DNA from: Natronorubrum daqingense
Lineage (GTDB): Archaea > Halobacteriota > Halobacteria > Halobacteriales > Natrialbaceae
DNA: 64,000 bases
Direction: 5' to 3'
Assembly (NCBI RefSeq): GCF_001971705.1
Contig: NZ_CP019327.1
Span: forward strand, 2,232,001-2,296,000
In this document: one piece after another, positions 40,922-49,152 of the stretch
How the letters are laid out: the number at the start of each line of letters is the position of its first letter
Numbering within the stretch: position 1 is the first letter of the stretch
The notes under the pieces: generated by a model
What the model was told of the DNA's origin: nothing
Database searches by the model: none
What the model saw: only the letters and a program-made list of their open reading frames with translations
Program-made: the position numbers and the translations under genes

Positions 40922-41581
40922 TCAGTTGCCGGTCGTCAGCTCCCAACCGCGTTCGGTCCGACGAACGACGCCGTCGTCCGCCATGGACTCGAGCAACTCG
41001 GCGACGAGTTCGCGGGGTGCGTCGACGTCGCTACTGAGGTCGCCGACCGATTTCGGCTCGGATCGGATGCTCGCCAGGAGGTCGGCGTAAATTCGACTCT
41101 CGGGGCCAGTGCCGACGGTTTCGGAGATTGCATCGAGCACGCCACTGAGTCGGCCCTGGACCCACCGCTGGGCCAGCGACAGTTCGTTTTCGAGTTGCTC
41201 GAGCGTCTCGAGCGCTCTGAGCAACTCGTCGAGTTCGCCCGTTTCGTCCCAGGAAACGTCGAGTGAGAGGTGTCTACAGGTCGTAATATCGAAACTGCTG
41301 TTTGCGGGATAGGCGCTCTTACTCGCGAAGCCGTAGGGGGAGACGTTGACCTCGAGTCGGACGTGACGAGCGATGTGGAAGTACTTTCGACGCTGATCGT
41401 CGACGCGACTCTCGATCAATCCAGCCTCCTCGAGTTTTCGGAGGTGTTCGATCACCGCTTTGGGGCTCACGCCGAGATACTCCGAGATTTCGGTCACATA
41501 ACAGGGTTTGCGGGCGAGCAACCGGAGGATTCGTCTCCGATTTTCGTTTCCCAACAAATCGAGCAACGCGGCGGAGTCCAT
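40922..41581 (-). CDS. ArsR-like winged-helix regulator
   Basis: 219 residues from MDSAALLDLLGNENRRRILR (an ATG two codons upstream is equally possible). The winged helix occupies residues 1-75: NRRRILRLLARKPCYVTEIS, EYLGVSPKAVIEHLRKLEEA and the wing ESRVDDQRRKYFHIARHVRL. A middle domain (about 80-165) contains a predicted helical hairpin (LRALETLEQLENELSLAQRW), and the last 50 residues (IYADLLASIRSEPKSVGDL onward) form a second small winged helix. It is probably a dimeric transcription factor. The next gene upstream (41674-42336) is a secreted coiled-coil protein, a plausible target. Confidence 0.82.
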   Translation of the reverse strand: MDSAALLDLLGNENRRRILRLLARKPCYVTEISEYLGVSPKAVIEHLRKLEEAGLIESRVDDQRRKYFHIARHVRLEVNVSPYGFASKSAYPANSSFDITTCRHLSLDVSWDETGELDELLRALETLEQLENELSLAQRWVQGRLSGVLDAISETVGTGPESRIYADLLASIRSEPKSVGDLSSDVDAPRELVAELLESMADDGVVRRTERGWELTTGN

Positions 41582-41673
41582 CGTCATCTCGTTGGGGGTC
41601 GTCGCTGAAAAGGGTGTCTGCTCGCTTCGAGAACGAACGGTCGACGGAGCGTGGCCGAGCGACGATTTGGCGC

Positions 41674-42336
41674 TTATTCGTCGCCGTTCGGGGCCTCTGC
41701 TGGTGAACCAGAATCAGTCGACTGTGTGCTCTCGGCCTGTCCTCGGTCGGAAGACTCCGCAGACGAACCGGCATCAGCGACCGACCCACCGCCAGGAGTG
41801 CCACTCGGTCCAGCGAGTTCCTGAGCGAACGCAGCGACCTCCGGGCCGGCCATCTCAGAGGCGTTTTCCTGAAGGGCACCGAGTCGGTCGTCGTCGACGC
41901 CAGCCTCTGCAGCCTGCTGTTCGGTCTGGTTGATCGAGCGCTCGAGAGCGTTGATCTGAACGGTCAGTTGCGTCATCCGCGCCTGATACTCACCGTCGAT
42001 CGAGTCGGTTTCTTCTTGCAGCGTTTCGTACTCGTCCTCGAGGGATTCCTGTTGGGACTCGAGTTGGTCCGTTCGGTCGTGGACGACCTCGTCTCTGTCG
42101 TCCTCGGCGGATTCGTACTTCGATTCGTACATGCCAGCGTCGACCTCGCTTTCGGCATCTGCCGCGCTCGATTGCATAAACGTGGAGACGTTCGTGTCCG
42201 GACTCTCCGCAGACTCGTTATCGATAGACGGACTGGTACTCACCGAACTATCGACGACACCTCCTGCAGCGGGTGCCATCGTGAGCCCGAGGACTGCGAG
42301 GAAGACGAGCAGGATAACCGGCCGTCTGGTGGTCAT
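41674..42336 (-). CDS. Secreted or membrane-anchored coiled-coil protein
   Basis: 220 residues. A signal peptide, MTTRRPVILLVFLAVLGLTM followed by APAAGG, precedes a Ser/Asp-rich stretch. A coiled coil runs from about residue 75 to 140 (RTDQLESQQESLEDEYETLQ, QLTVQINALERSINQTEQQA), and the tail is Gly/Ser/Ala-rich and disordered. No membrane segment follows the signal, so the protein is probably external or anchored by its N-terminal helix. It precedes the winged-helix gene in the same direction with a 92-nt gap. Haloarchaea have several such coiled-coil exoproteins (DUF709x group, from memory) with no known role. Confidence 0.7.
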   Translation of the reverse strand: MTTRRPVILLVFLAVLGLTMAPAAGGVVDSSVSTSPSIDNESAESPDTNVSTFMQSSAADAESEVDAGMYESKYESAEDDRDEVVHDRTDQLESQQESLEDEYETLQEETDSIDGEYQARMTQLTVQINALERSINQTEQQAAEAGVDDDRLGALQENASEMAGPEVAAFAQELAGPSGTPGGGSVADAGSSAESSDRGQAESTQSTDSGSPAEAPNGDE

Positions 42337-42811
42337 TGACTGAGCGTTGGCTCGAATATCCTAAAAGGGAGGTCTTCGTTTGGATCGTTTACGACTGTAA
42401 ACGGGTGTTTCTGCGTATCTCAACGGTTTCGACCAGCACAGTTGCCGTCCGCGTTGTCCAACTACCGCTTGAATCACACGAACGGCAGACTCACACGTTG
42501 AGTACGCTGATTTGGTGGCTATTCCTCGAGAGTGCGGGTGAAAACTCGCGTCGACGCATCCTTTCCAGCGAGACGTATCGTTTCATGGTGTCACTAACTG
42601 ACGTGAACGACACCGTGAACTGTTCGAGAGCGTTTTCGACGCCGTTTTCCGGGTCTCGGACGCGTGTACGACCCAGAACGACGAGACAATTGTTCGGACG
42701 ATAACCGTCCACCAGCGCACAAGTCGACGAACGACAGTCTTCGCTGATAGTCCTCTGACTTAACGTTGTCCGAAAATAGTTATATTCTATCCGACCATGG
42801 TACCAACTACC
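42337..42811. other. Intergenic region with divergent promoters, no gene
   Basis: 475 nt between the coiled-coil protein and the DUF5802 gene, AT-richer than its surroundings. The right end holds the TATA box and palindrome listed below. Frames in the rest are short and have unfavourable codon use. Confidence 0.4.
42780..42787 (+). promoter_or_regulatory. TATA box of the DUF5802 gene
   Basis: TTATATTC is centred 29 nt before the ATG at 42812, the leaderless distance. That favours 42812 over the ATG at 42797, which would lie upstream of the predicted transcription start. Confidence 0.5.
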
Positions 42812-42814
42812 ATG
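42796..42814. promoter_or_regulatory. Palindrome overlapping the start codon
   Basis: CATGGTA-CCAAC-TACCATG is a perfect 7-bp inverted repeat that covers the predicted transcription start and ends with the ATG of the DUF5802 gene. It is positioned like a repressor site. Confidence 0.4.
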
Positions 42815-43186
42815 TTCGAGCGCTTTTCGCAGGGATACTACCTCGGTCGACTCTACGTCACCCCGACCGACGGCACCCGTGCGCTCATGCACAGCGACCA
42901 ACACGAGCGGATCAACGAAGCGGTGTACGCCACCGGTTCGGGCGTCGAACGTCTCGATACGCCGCTCGTGATGAAACTCGAGAACCACCACTTCGCGGTC
43001 CACGGCGACGAGAACGTGCCGACGGACACCCTCGCCCTCCCCGAATCGATGGTCGAAGAAGCGAACGTCAGAAACCCGCCGTCGCTTCGAGAGATTCTCC
43101 TCGCGCGACGCGAGCGCGCCCATCAGCTACTCTCCTGGGCCGGTGAACCGGACGACGACGCGGGGGGTTACAACGTCGGAACCTAG
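42812..43186 (+). CDS. DUF5802 family haloarchaeal protein
   Basis: 124 residues from MFERFSQGYYLGRLYVTPTD. The strand-rich N-terminal half (GYYLGRLYVTP, RALMHSDQHERINEAVYATG) and the LVMKLENHHFAVHGDENVPT block match what I recall of DUF5802, a small cytoplasmic haloarchaeal family. A C-terminal helix NPPSLREILLARRERAHQLL and a short acidic tail follow. No catalytic pattern is evident, but the two His in ENHHFAVHGD are notable. It precedes the Vms1-like gene by 29 nt on the same strand, so the two are probably co-transcribed and may be functionally linked. Confidence 0.78.
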   Translation: MFERFSQGYYLGRLYVTPTDGTRALMHSDQHERINEAVYATGSGVERLDTPLVMKLENHHFAVHGDENVPTDTLALPESMVEEANVRNPPSLREILLARRERAHQLLSWAGEPDDDAGGYNVGT

Positions 43187-43215
43187 AAGTGTTTTCGCTT
43201 CGCCCTTGTGGGTAG

Positions 43216-44148
43216 ATGCTCGACGAGTTGCTCGGCCGTGCCTCGCTCAAGGACCGAATCGACGACCTCGAGGAGGAAAACGACCGCCTCGAGAAGCGCT
43301 ACGAGGCGGAATCCGAGCGTCGAGCCGAGGCGACGACGGCCAGACAGGACGCCGAAGAGCGGGTGAACCGACTCGAGGACCGCATCGCTCAACTCGAGGG
43401 CGAACTCGAGCGAGTCGACGACAGCGGGCAGTCGCTCTCGCTTCGTCGTCGCGAACGTCTCCGGGGTACGCGACTCGAGGACGTCTTCTCCCGACTCGCG
43501 TCGTTTCGGACGGCACCCGAAGGAGCCATGACGGCCGTTCTCGAGGCCGACGACGAACTCGAAGACCTGGGAGACGAGTTCGGTGACGACCTCGAGGACG
43601 TACTGGGCGACCGACGCGGACTGGTCGCCGACGCCGCACCCTGTGTTCTGTGCGTCGACGACGCCGGCCTCGTCGCCGTCACGCTCGAGCCACCGGTGCT
43701 CCCGGAGAGCACGCCGAAACTCGAGTGGGACGACCGATTCGCGCTCGAACGCGAGTGGTTCCTCCCGACAGGGGAGTACGCGCTCGCGCTCCTCAGAGCC
43801 GACCTGTTCGCACTCGGCGTCTACGACGGTGGCGAACGCGTCGACTATCAGGGGTTCGAGAGCGACGTCAAGGGCAACCACTCGAAAGGCGGCTTCTCGC
43901 AGGCCCGATTCGAACGGATTCGCAACGACCAGATCGACGACCACCTCGAGCGCTGTGAGCGCGCGCTGGCCGACCACGACGTCGAGCGACTGTTCGTCGT
44001 CGGCCAGCGCGGCGTGATCGACACGCTCGTCTCGGAATCGGACCTCGAGCCGACCGGAACGGCCGCCGTCGACGCGACGGGGAGTCCAAAATCGGCGCTC
44101 GAGGACGCCCACCACTCGTTCTGGACGACCGACCTCCGAGTCCTGTAA
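43216..44148 (+). CDS. Vms1/Ankzf1-like peptidyl-tRNA hydrolase
   Basis: 310 residues. An N-terminal coiled coil (about 8-70, LKDRIDDLEEENDRLEKRYE onward) precedes an eRF1-like domain with the Vms1-type loop NHSKGGFSQARFERIRNDQI near residue 220. This loop carries the Gly-Gly-x-Ser-Gln pattern that supplies the catalytic Gln in place of the eRF1 GGQ loop. VERLFVVGQRGVIDTLVSES follows. Eukaryotic Vms1 cleaves peptidyl-tRNA on stalled 60S ribosomes, releasing the nascent chain. The archaeal protein is expected to do the same on stalled large subunits. The coiled coil may contact the ribosome. It ends 24 nt before a perfect palindrome. Confidence 0.82.
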   Translation: MLDELLGRASLKDRIDDLEEENDRLEKRYEAESERRAEATTARQDAEERVNRLEDRIAQLEGELERVDDSGQSLSLRRRERLRGTRLEDVFSRLASFRTAPEGAMTAVLEADDELEDLGDEFGDDLEDVLGDRRGLVADAAPCVLCVDDAGLVAVTLEPPVLPESTPKLEWDDRFALEREWFLPTGEYALALLRADLFALGVYDGGERVDYQGFESDVKGNHSKGGFSQARFERIRNDQIDDHLERCERALADHDVERLFVVGQRGVIDTLVSESDLEPTGTAAVDATGSPKSALEDAHHSFWTTDLRVL

Positions 44149-44171
44149 CGGGACGTGTGACCCTGACTGGA

Positions 44172-44195
44172 AGTGTCCACCGTTAAGTGGACACT
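44172..44195. promoter_or_regulatory. Perfect 9-bp palindrome before the DUF1611 gene
   Basis: AGTGTCCAC-CGTTAA-GTGGACACT lies 16-39 nt before the ATG at 44211. It could be an operator at the core promoter or a leader hairpin; it also ends 47 nt after the Vms1-like stop. It is one of the longest perfect dyads I saw in the window. Confidence 0.5.
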
Positions 44196-44210
44196 CACCA
44201 ATTGGCAGGT

Positions 44211-45230
44211 ATGAACGTCGCAATTCTTGCACACGAGAAGTTTCCAGACCGCGCCAAAACTGCCCTGGGCGTGCTTCGCTACGCCGATCACGACGCCGTC
44301 GCCGTGCTCGATTGGGACAACGCGGGTCAGCGCGTCAACGATTTCGTTCCGGACGTTCAGGACGCCCCGATCCGCGAGGGAATGGCAGACCTCGAGGCCG
44401 ACGAGGTCGACACGCTGCTCATCGGCATCGCTCCCATCGGCGGCGGCTTCGTCGAAAGTTGGCGCGAGGACGTCCGGACGGCACTCGAGTACGGCTGTGA
44501 CGTCGTTTCGGGCCTGCACTACTTCCTGAGCGAGGACGAGGAGTTCGTCCGACTCGCCGACGAGCACGGCTGTAAACTCGAAGACGTCCGAAAGCCCCCG
44601 GAGGATCTCACGGTCAGTCAGGGCATCGCCGGCGAGGTCGACGCGGAGATCATCCTCACCGTCGGCACCGACTGCTCGGTCGGCAAGATGACGACGACGA
44701 TGGAACTGGCTCGAGACGCCCGCGAGGCGGGACACGACGTCGGCGTGATCCCGACCGGCCAGACCGGTATTATGATCGAAGGCTGGGGGAACCCGATCGA
44801 TCGCGTCGTCTCGGACTTCACCGCGGGCGCGGTCGAAGAGATGATCCTCGAGAAGGCGGACGAGCACGACTACCTCTTCGTCGAAGGGCAAGGGAGCATC
44901 GTCCACCCGGCTTATTCGGCCGTCACCTGCGGTATCCTCCACGGCGCGATGGCCGACAAACTCGTCCTCTGTCACGCCGCCGGTCGCGAGGAGATTCACG
45001 GCTACGAGTCGTTCGACGTTCCCGAACTCTCGACGTACGTGGACCTCTACGAGGGACTCTCCGCTCCCGTCGCGGACGGCGAGGTCGTCGCCGGCGCGTT
45101 GAACACGACGAACCTTGCGGACGACGCCGCCGCCCAGGAAGCGGTCGAGGCGTACGCCGACGAACTCGGCGTCCCCGCGACGGACGTGATTCGCTTCGGA
45201 ACCGACGACGTACTGGAGGCGCTGTTCTGA
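44211..45230 (+). CDS. dgcN: DUF1611 (DgcN-type) P-loop protein
   Basis: 339 residues from MNVAILAHEKFPDRAKTALG, the start that follows the palindrome. A Rossmann-like N-terminal domain contains LLIGIAPIGGGFVESWREDV; the C-terminal P-loop domain has IILTVGTDCSVGKMTTTMEL near residue 160, GVIPTGQTGIMIEGWGNPID, and FVEGQGSIVHPAYSAVTCGI. This is the DUF1611 family. In marine bacteria DgcN is described as an N-acyltransferase acting on D-glutamate ahead of the racemase DgcA. The next gene, 2 nt downstream, is a DgcA-like epimerase, so the pair is probably a unit for D-amino-acid or N-acyl-glutamate conversion. GatD follows it. Confidence 0.82.
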   Translation: MNVAILAHEKFPDRAKTALGVLRYADHDAVAVLDWDNAGQRVNDFVPDVQDAPIREGMADLEADEVDTLLIGIAPIGGGFVESWREDVRTALEYGCDVVSGLHYFLSEDEEFVRLADEHGCKLEDVRKPPEDLTVSQGIAGEVDAEIILTVGTDCSVGKMTTTMELARDAREAGHDVGVIPTGQTGIMIEGWGNPIDRVVSDFTAGAVEEMILEKADEHDYLFVEGQGSIVHPAYSAVTCGILHGAMADKLVLCHAAGREEIHGYESFDVPELSTYVDLYEGLSAPVADGEVVAGALNTTNLADDAAAQEAVEAYADELGVPATDVIRFGTDDVLEALF

Positions 45231-45232
45231 CG

Positions 45233-46273
45233 ATGTCCCTCGAGACGCGCTTCGAACGACACACGCTGCCCCTCGAGTACCCCTTCACCATCGCCCGCGG
45301 GACGACGACCGAGACGGAGGTCGTCACGGTTCGCATCGAGGACGAGGACGGAACCGTGGGTATCGGCGGCGCGGGACCGTCCGCACACTACGGCGAGACC
45401 GTCGACACCGTGAGCGCCGTGTTGCCCGACCTGCTCGCGGCCGTCGAGGACGTGGACGACCCCCACCGACTCGAGCGAATCGAACGGCGGATGCGCGAGA
45501 CGGTGAACCGAAATCCCGCCGCTCGCTGCGCCGTCAGCATCGCGCTCCACGATCTGGTCGCGAAATCGCTCGACGTGCCCCTCTATCGGTACTGGGGACT
45601 CGATCCGAGCGAGACGCTCGAGACCTCCTACACCATCGGGATCGACGACACGGAGACCATGCGCGAGAAGACCGAGACGGCCCTCGAGCGCGGTTTCTCG
45701 ACGCTGAAGGTCAAACTCGGGACGGATCGCGATCGGGAGATTATCGAGACGATTCGGTCCGTCGCCCCCGACGTGACGCTCTTCGTCGACGCGAACGAGG
45801 CCTGGACGCCCCGGGAAGCGGTCTCGAAGATCGACCGTCTCGCCGAGTACGACCTCGCGTTCGTCGAACAGCCGGTTTCCGCCGAGGACCCCGAGGGACT
45901 CGAGTTCGTTTACGAGCGCTCCGCCCTCCCGATCGCGGCCGACGAGTCCTGCATCACGCTCGAGGATATTCCGCGGATCGCCGACCGCTGTGACATCGCC
46001 AACCTGAAACTCATGAAGTGTGGCGGCCTGCGGGAAGCGAAGCGGATGATCCACGCCGCCCGCGCACACGGTCTCGAGGTCATGTGTGGCTGTATGACCG
46101 AGTCCAACGCCTCCATCGCCGCCGCCACTCACCTCGCACCGCTGCTCGACTACGCCGACCTCGACGGCTCGCTGTTGCTCGCCGCGGACCCCTACGACGG
46201 CGTCCCCGTCGACGACGGCGAGATCGACCTTGCCGGACTCGAGCGATCCGGAACCGGCGCGGTGCTCGAGTGA
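45233..46273 (+). CDS. dgcA: Enolase-superfamily dipeptide/N-acyl-amino-acid epimerase
   Basis: 346 residues, starting 2 nt after the DUF1611 stop. The capping domain (about 1-120) holds EYPFTIARGTTTETEVVTVR; the barrel has the epimerase catalytic lysine pair, STLKVKLGTDRD near residue 160 and NLKLMKCGGLREAKR near 258. Metal ligands are in FVDANEAWTPREA, VEQPVSAEDPEGL and IAADESCITLEDI. This matches L-Ala-D/L-Glu epimerases and the related DgcA N-acetyl-D-glutamate racemase. Peptidoglycan dipeptides are absent from haloarchaea, so a role on acyl-glutamate with the upstream DUF1611 enzyme is more likely. The two genes are translationally coupled. Confidence 0.88.
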   Translation: MSLETRFERHTLPLEYPFTIARGTTTETEVVTVRIEDEDGTVGIGGAGPSAHYGETVDTVSAVLPDLLAAVEDVDDPHRLERIERRMRETVNRNPAARCAVSIALHDLVAKSLDVPLYRYWGLDPSETLETSYTIGIDDTETMREKTETALERGFSTLKVKLGTDRDREIIETIRSVAPDVTLFVDANEAWTPREAVSKIDRLAEYDLAFVEQPVSAEDPEGLEFVYERSALPIAADESCITLEDIPRIADRCDIANLKLMKCGGLREAKRMIHAARAHGLEVMCGCMTESNASIAAATHLAPLLDYADLDGSLLLAADPYDGVPVDDGEIDLAGLERSGTGAVLE

Positions 46274-46322
46274 GAACGGACGAAAGCGTGCCTTCAAGTC
46301 CACCGCCGCGCAACGCCAACCC

Positions 46323-47570
46323 ATGAACCCAGGCGATCGCGTTCGCGTCGACCGCGCGGATCGCACGTACGAAGGCGTGTTGCTCCCCTCGAGCACCGAC
46401 GACCACCTCGTCGTCAAACTCGAGGGCGGCTACAACGTCGGTATCGACAGCGAGGCGGCCGACGTCGACGTGCTCGAGGAGGACGTCTACGAAATCGACG
46501 GCGACGGTGCCGAGGAGGAGACGGGCTCCGAAGTCGAGTTCGACGAGGACCTGCCGACGATTTCGCTCATTTCGACGGGCGGCACCATCGCGTCGACGGT
46601 CGACTACCGCACCGGCGCGGTGACGGCCCAGTTCGACGCCGAGGACGTGCTTCGGGCGGTTCCGGATCTCGCGGGTCGCGCGAACTACCGCGGGCGCGTC
46701 GTCGCGAACATCCTCTCTGAGAACATGGAACCGCCGCTCTGGCAGGACCTCGCACGGGCCGTCGCCGAGGAGATCGAAGCCGGTGCCGACGGCGTCGTCG
46801 TCATGCACGGCACCGACACCATGCAGTACTCCGCCTCGGCACTTTCGTTCATGCTCGAGACGCCCGTCCCGATCGTCTTCACGGGAAGCCAGCGCTCGGC
46901 GGATCGACCGTCTTCGGACAACGTGATGAACGCCGTGTCGGCCGTCGAGGCCGCAAAGAGCGACTGCGCGGAGGTACTCGTCTGCATGCACGGCTCCGAG
47001 AGCGACGATATCTGTGCGCTCCACCGTGGAACTCGCATTCGGAAGAATCACACCTCCCGACGCGACGCCTTCGAGACCGTCGGTGCGGAGCCGCTGGGAA
47101 CAGTGGACTACGACACCGAGGAGGTCAGCTTCCGTCGTGAGTACCACGAGCGAGACGAGACCGACCTCGAGATCGCGGACGAACTCGCGAGCGACGTCGA
47201 ACTGCTGAAGTTCACGCCCGGAATGGACCCCGCCTTCCTCGACGTGGTCGAGGGAAGCGACGGGCTGGTCATCGAGGGAACCGGTCTCGGGCACGTCCAC
47301 ACCGATCTGATCCCCCGAATCAAGGAGCTAATCGAGGACGGCATGACAGTTGTCATGACGAGTCAATGTCTCGAGGGCCGGGTCTGTGATCGGGTCTACG
47401 ACACGGGTCGGGACCTGCTCGAGGCCGGCGTCGTCGAAGCCGGCGACACCCTGCCGGGGACCGCGAAGGTGAAGCTCATGTGGGCACTCGAGAACAGCGA
47501 ACACGTTGAGGAGGCCATGGGAACGTCGCTCGCAGGCGAGATTCAGGAACGATCCGTTCCCTGGGAGTAA
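46323..47570 (+). CDS. gatD: Glutamyl-tRNA(Gln) amidotransferase subunit D
   Basis: 415 residues from MNPGDRVRVDRADRTYEGVL. A beta-barrel N-terminal domain (about 1-75) is followed by an L-asparaginase-type domain. Catalytic features are present: ISTGGTIASTVDYRTGAVT with the first Thr, VVMHGTDTMQYSASAL with the second Thr and Asp, VFTGSQRSADRPSSDN, and RTGRILRKN-type segment GTRIRKNHTSRRDAFETVG. GatD releases ammonia from glutamine and channels it to GatE, which transamidates Glu-tRNA(Gln) to Gln-tRNA(Gln), the archaeal route. gatE is not adjacent in the window. It is 49 nt downstream of the epimerase. Confidence 0.95.
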   Translation: MNPGDRVRVDRADRTYEGVLLPSSTDDHLVVKLEGGYNVGIDSEAADVDVLEEDVYEIDGDGAEEETGSEVEFDEDLPTISLISTGGTIASTVDYRTGAVTAQFDAEDVLRAVPDLAGRANYRGRVVANILSENMEPPLWQDLARAVAEEIEAGADGVVVMHGTDTMQYSASALSFMLETPVPIVFTGSQRSADRPSSDNVMNAVSAVEAAKSDCAEVLVCMHGSESDDICALHRGTRIRKNHTSRRDAFETVGAEPLGTVDYDTEEVSFRREYHERDETDLEIADELASDVELLKFTPGMDPAFLDVVEGSDGLVIEGTGLGHVHTDLIPRIKELIEDGMTVVMTSQCLEGRVCDRVYDTGRDLLEAGVVEAGDTLPGTAKVKLMWALENSEHVEEAMGTSLAGEIQERSVPWE

Positions 47571-47940
47571 GCGAGTCCGTTTTCTGGCTCGTCATCACTG
47601 AAGCTGGTATCTGGAAGGGCGTTTTCGGCGCGGTGGCGCGCGCTGGCTCGCACCGAGCGACCAGCGAGTTGCGAGCCGCCGTCGTGCGAGGGATGAGTGA
47701 GCGACCAGCGAGAGCGAACGAATCGGCTGGGGAGGACGTGGAATTCCCTGTTGGCACGAGAGCAGGTCACTCGCGTTTGAGTCCGTGCGTCGTGTGCATC
47801 TCTCGTTTAACGTCGTTTCTCACGTATGGCCTTACAAACTCTTCTCGAGTCGACATTCGAAACCTGTCCCCCACCCAGAACCAACAGCGAGCCACCTGTC
47901 GATAGTGAGGCCTTTCTCGAGGGACGCCGAATCACCGGGC
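47571..47940. other. Intergenic region with haloarchaeal-type repeated motif
   Basis: 370 nt. It contains several GCGACCAGCGAG-like segments and, at 47712-47741, the stretch GAGCGAACGAATCGGCTGGG continuing GAGGACGTGG, which resembles an intergenic sequence I recall as common in haloarchaeal genomes. No gene is convincing; an upstream frame runs into the acetyltransferase but has no conserved start. Confidence 0.45.
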
Positions 47941-48954
47941 ATGAACGAGCGGACCGACGATGCTGATGAAGACGCCGACGCGAGCGCAGCCACGAGCGAG
48001 TTCGACCTCGAGATTCGGCGTGCGACTCACGACGATTACGACGGCGTCGTCGCCTTCACGAGCGACATCTGGCCGGATCGAGGCGGCGACTACATCCCCG
48101 ACGTCTACCACGACTGGCTCGAGGACGACGAGGAGACGGGGAAGAAGACGTTCCTCGCCGAGGTCGACGGCGAGGCGGCCGGAATCGTTCAGGGCGTCAT
48201 GCTCACCGACGACGAAGCGTGGTTCCAGGGGATGCGCGTCGCGGCCGACCACCGACGCAAGGGCGTGAGCCACCGATTGAACGAGTCGTTGTTCGAGTGG
48301 GCCCGCGAACAGGACGCGACGGTCGCCCGCGTCATGATCTTCTCGTGGAACCAGGCCTCGCTCGGCTCCGCGCGCTACAGCGGCTACGAACCGCTCACGG
48401 AGTTTCGCTTTGCCCATCCCGAACCCGACGCCGACCTCGACCCCGGCCCTGATGCTGACTCTGATGCCGACACAACGAGATCGGAACGGGTCTCGAGCGA
48501 TCCCGCGGCGGCCTGGCGCTACTGGACCCACAGCGACGCCCGCGAGCACCTGAGCGGGCTCGGACTCGCGCCCGAAGAGTCCTGGGCCATGCGGGAACTC
48601 ACGCGATCGGATTTCGAGCGCTTCGCCGACGAGACGGCCCTCTTCGCCGTCGAACGCGAGGACGGCGTCGCCGGCGTTTCCTACCGCACGCGGACGTACG
48701 ACCGCCCCGTCGAGGACGGCGGCGAGGAGACGACGGAAACCTGGGCCGAGTACGGCGTCGGCGCGTGGGAGGACGTCGAAGCCGCCCGGTCGCTGTTCGC
48801 AGCCATCGCTCGAGACGCAGCCGAGTGTGGTGCAGACGAGACGCGCGTACTGATTCCAGAAACTGCCAGGGACGTCAGCGACGCCCCCTTCGCCGGAGTC
48901 GAAATCGCCGAGGAGCCGGATTTCGTTCTCGGAACTGACCTGACTGGAGAGTGA
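47941..48954 (+). CDS. GNAT acetyltransferase with a second C-terminal module
   Basis: 337 residues from MNERTDDADEDADASAATSE. The GNAT domain (about residues 22-150) shows the acetyl-CoA-binding motif A, FQGMRVAADHRRKGVSHRLN (R/Q-x-x-G-x-G/A type), and the strand-helix pairs DLEIRRATHDDYDGVVAFTS and VARVMIFSWNQASLGSARYS. An acidic low-complexity bridge (about 160-185) leads to about 145 residues that look like a second, degenerate GNAT half: ESWAMRELTRSDFERFADET, AVEREDGVAGVSYRT. Such double proteins often have one active and one structural module. The acceptor is unknown. Single-gene unit. Confidence 0.82.
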   Translation: MNERTDDADEDADASAATSEFDLEIRRATHDDYDGVVAFTSDIWPDRGGDYIPDVYHDWLEDDEETGKKTFLAEVDGEAAGIVQGVMLTDDEAWFQGMRVAADHRRKGVSHRLNESLFEWAREQDATVARVMIFSWNQASLGSARYSGYEPLTEFRFAHPEPDADLDPGPDADSDADTTRSERVSSDPAAAWRYWTHSDAREHLSGLGLAPEESWAMRELTRSDFERFADETALFAVEREDGVAGVSYRTRTYDRPVEDGGEETTETWAEYGVGAWEDVEAARSLFAAIARDAAECGADETRVLIPETARDVSDAPFAGVEIAEEPDFVLGTDLTGE

Positions 48955-49152
48955 TTGGTTGCAAACAATTACGAACGCGACGAACAGAATACGACGGCGA
49001 AATAGGCGCTATCGATCGTGTGTCGAACCTCGCTCGAGGAGCAAAATGAGTTAGTAAGTTGTCGTGTGATTTCGACGCGAGCGGAGTTTCTGAGGGAGAA
49101 CACGCCCGTTCCCATTCATATTATAACGGAACGTTCTTCGGAACGAGAACTC

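Noticed and set aside
42336-42704. 122-codon frame in the large intergenic region
   Set aside because: Codon use and composition differ from neighbouring genes, and its start overlaps the coiled-coil gene's start region. No domain is visible.
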